The translations under genes were made by a program, and so were the position numbers. From an uncultured Clostridia bacterium (GTDB lineage: Bacteria > Bacillota > Clostridia > Christensenellales > UBA3700): a stretch of DNA of 7,377 bases. Each line of letters opens with the position of its first letter. The stretch's first letter is position 1. Where the stretch lies: the NCBI GenBank assembly GCA_946623205.1, contig CAMOQV010000058.1, positions 1 through 7,377 on the forward strand, read 5' to 3'. Under the pieces are notes generated by a model. That model was not told the DNA's origin and searched no databases. It saw only the letters and a list, made by a program, of their open reading frames with translations. Below are positions 6,282 through 7,377 of this stretch, in pieces.

Positions 6282-6737
6282 ATGAAAACACTTGTAACAT
6301 TTTTTAGTGTGGAATATCAAAATACTAGAAAAGTAGCTCAAGCTTTAGCAAATAAGCTAAATGCAGATATATTTGAGATTATTCCAAAAGAGCCTTATAC
6401 AAAGGCTGATATTAATTGGAGAAATCCAATTTCTAGATGCAATAGGGAGTTTTTTGGTAAAAAAGAAGTTCCAGTTCAAAACAAAGTAGAGAATATGGAT
6501 GAATATGATACTATCTACGTTGGTTTCCCAATTTGGTATGGATGCGCTCCACTTGTAGTTAATTGCTTTTTGAAAGATTATGATCTAAAAGGAAAGAAGA
6601 TTTATATCTTTGCTACATCAGGTGGAAGTGGAATAGGCAAGACTGCTGAAAAACTAAAGCCATATATTGAAGGCGCAGAAATCGTTGACGCAAGAATGCT
6701 TCAAACAGAAAAAGATGTTGAAGATTATATAAAATAA
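6282..6737 (+). CDS. Flavodoxin-like FMN-binding protein
   Basis: This 151-residue protein has the flavodoxin fold, probably of the Flavodoxin_4 group. It begins with strand KTLVTFFS and a phosphate-binding loop SVEYQNTRKVA (9-19). A region INWRNPISRCNREF (44-57) follows, typical of that group, then YVGFPIWYGCAP (79-90), whose Trp85 would stack on the flavin, and FATSGGSGIGKTAEKLK (110-126). It is a soluble cytoplasmic electron carrier or quinone/NADPH-linked flavoprotein; the partner is not evident. The phosphate loop is unusual because Gln13 replaces the glycine normally preceding Asn-Thr. AGGAGG at 6271-6276 overlaps the yhhN stop and sits 5 nt before the ATG, which fixes the start and points to cotranscription. 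A terminator follows. Confidence 0.88.
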   Translation: MKTLVTFFSVEYQNTRKVAQALANKLNADIFEIIPKEPYTKADINWRNPISRCNREFFGKKEVPVQNKVENMDEYDTIYVGFPIWYGCAPLVVNCFLKDYDLKGKKIYIFATSGGSGIGKTAEKLKPYIEGAEIVDARMLQTEKDVEDYIK

Positions 6738-6757
6738 TTAACACAATTTTAAATAGT

Positions 6758-6791
6758 AAAAGTCAGTGCTTGAAAAAGTGCTGACTTTTTT
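6758..6791 (+). terminator. Intrinsic terminator after the flavodoxin gene
   Basis: AAAAGTCAG (6758-6766) pairs perfectly with CTGACTTTT (6781-6789). The stem extends inward through two wobble pairs and three Watson-Crick pairs to a GAAA tetraloop (6772-6775), giving up to 14 bp. The T-run extends to 6791. The A-rich left arm could also give some termination on the opposite strand. Confidence 0.9.
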
Positions 6792-6806
6792 AATACTTTA
6801 GTATTA
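6791..6806. repeat. Perfect inverted repeat, possible operator
   Basis: TAATACT (6791-6797) and AGTATTA (6800-6806) are exact reverse complements separated by TT. The repeat lies just past the terminator T-run and about 45 bp upstream of the -35 of the next gene's putative promoter. The symmetry would suit a dimeric DNA-binding protein, but A+T-rich palindromes of this length can occur by chance. Confidence 0.5.
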
Positions 6807-6850
6807 CTTTTAATGATGTCCCGAAATAAAGACACCACTAAAAATAGTTG

Positions 6851-6880
6851 TTTACTTTTTGAAATATACCATGTTATACT
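6851..6880 (+). promoter_or_regulatory. Putative promoter of the truncated 3' gene
   Basis: TATACT at 6875-6880 is preceded by TG at 6872-6873 (extended -10). TTTACT at 6851-6856 matches four of six -35 consensus positions with an 18-bp spacer. Transcription would start near 6887, leaving a leader of about 35 nt. This is the best-formed promoter in the window after the one at 37-65. Confidence 0.6.
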
Positions 6881-6922
6881 CAAAGCACATAGGGAGCAAC
6901 ATTAAATTTTTAGAGGTGGATG

Positions 6923-7377
6923 ATGGATAGAGTATTTGTTAAATCAATGAGAGTTAAAGAAGTTGAACAAGCATATGAAGGATATGTTAATTGGTGCGAC
7001 GATGTTGTTGCTTCTGTAGAGTTTGAAATCTCAGGAAACATATTCTTTTTAAGTATTTATCAAAAGGATAATATGCCAGGTTTCTATTTATCTCAAGAAG
7101 ATATCTTTGATAGATTGTTATATGTTAGACAATTCCCAGAATTAATGAGATATAGAATATTATATTTTGCTGGTTTTAAAGTAGATTGGTACGAAAATAT
7201 TTATCCAGCTATAAATAGATTTGAAGATTCTCAATATGCGCAATTGATTAGATTAATTTGCTATTTAGCAAGAGAAGGCAACAAGGATGTCGAAGATTTA
7301 ATCAAATTTAACAAGAAAAAATATCTTGATCAAATTGATATTCCAACAACAGATATTGAAGAAATGTATTACGAAGG
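6923..7377 (+). CDS. Unrecognised protein, 3' end beyond the window
   Basis: An open frame of 151 codons begins at ATG 6923 and reaches the right edge without a stop, so the gene is partial. An adjacent in-frame ATG lies at 6920. AGAGGT (6912-6917) is 5 nt from 6923 and only 2 nt from 6920, so the second ATG is preferred. The visible protein starts MDRVFVKSMRVKEVEQ. It is rich in Tyr, Phe, Asp and Glu, has no signal peptide and no transmembrane segment, and looks soluble, with an alpha/beta beginning and a more helical later part. Features such as NWCDDVV (24-30) and FKVDWYENIYP (about 88-98) do not match a family I recognise. It has its own promoter and codon use like its neighbours. Confidence 0.8.
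   Translation, partial: MDRVFVKSMRVKEVEQAYEGYVNWCDDVVASVEFEISGNIFFLSIYQKDNMPGFYLSQEDIFDRLLYVRQFPELMRYRILYFAGFKVDWYENIYPAINRFEDSQYAQLIRLICYLAREGNKDVEDLIKFNKKKYLDQIDIPTTDIEEMYYE

Noticed and set aside
6891..6930. Possible leader peptide (AGGGAG, then ATT 6901 to TAG 6928) before the unknown gene
   Set aside because: It has no canonical start codon, encodes only nine residues and shows no attenuator-like hairpin. The nearer AGAGGT clearly serves the main ATG.
1..7377. Mycoplasma-type code (UGA as Trp)
   Set aside because: All Trp codons seen are TGG and no in-frame TGA interrupts any gene, so nothing indicates reassignment. The absence of TGA stops in eight genes is not informative given the A+T bias.

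Overview
The window is A+T-rich, every gene lies on the + strand, junctions are tight, and most starts carry strong AGGAG-type ribosome binding sites. All complete genes stop at TAA or TAG, Trp is always TGG, and AGA and TTA codons are common. Together with the gene content this suggests a low-GC anaerobic Bacillota. The genetic code looks ordinary, so a UGA-Trp mollicute is unlikely. I cannot narrow the lineage further from sequence alone.

Region 1 (37-5049) is one transcription unit. A promoter-like element with a perfect TATAAT leads five tightly packed genes that end at a strong intrinsic terminator. They encode an acyl-CoA-type carboxyltransferase (MmdA/12S-like), a lipoprotein-like OadG gamma subunit, a free biotin carrier protein, the OadB/MmdB sodium-pumping beta subunit, and an OadA/5S-like pyruvate-type carboxyltransferase without its own biotin domain. 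No biotin carboxylase is present, so the set reads as a decarboxylase or transcarboxylase rather than an ATP-dependent carboxylase. The inferred cycle is that either carboxyltransferase loads CO2 onto the shared carrier, and OadB decarboxylates carboxybiotin while exporting Na+. Having both carboxyltransferases with one carrier also gives the parts list of a propionibacterial-type transcarboxylase (12S + 5S + 1.3S) next to a Na+ pump.

Region 2 (about 5065-6791) has its own extended -10 promoter and ends at a second intrinsic terminator. It holds a small membrane protein with an N-terminal zinc ribbon, a YhhN/TMEM86-type membrane protein (possible lysoplasmalogenase) whose start is unclear, and a flavodoxin-like protein whose ribosome binding site overlaps the yhhN stop. 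No terminator is visible between the three, so they may be cotranscribed. No shared pathway is evident.

Region 3 (6791-7377) has a perfect 7-bp inverted repeat, a third promoter-like element and the first 151 codons of an unrecognised gene that runs off the right edge.

I see no tRNA, rRNA, CRISPR array, complete mobile element or known riboswitch. The most unusual content is the composite two-carboxyltransferase Na+ pump operon and the divergent active-site loops of its first subunit.
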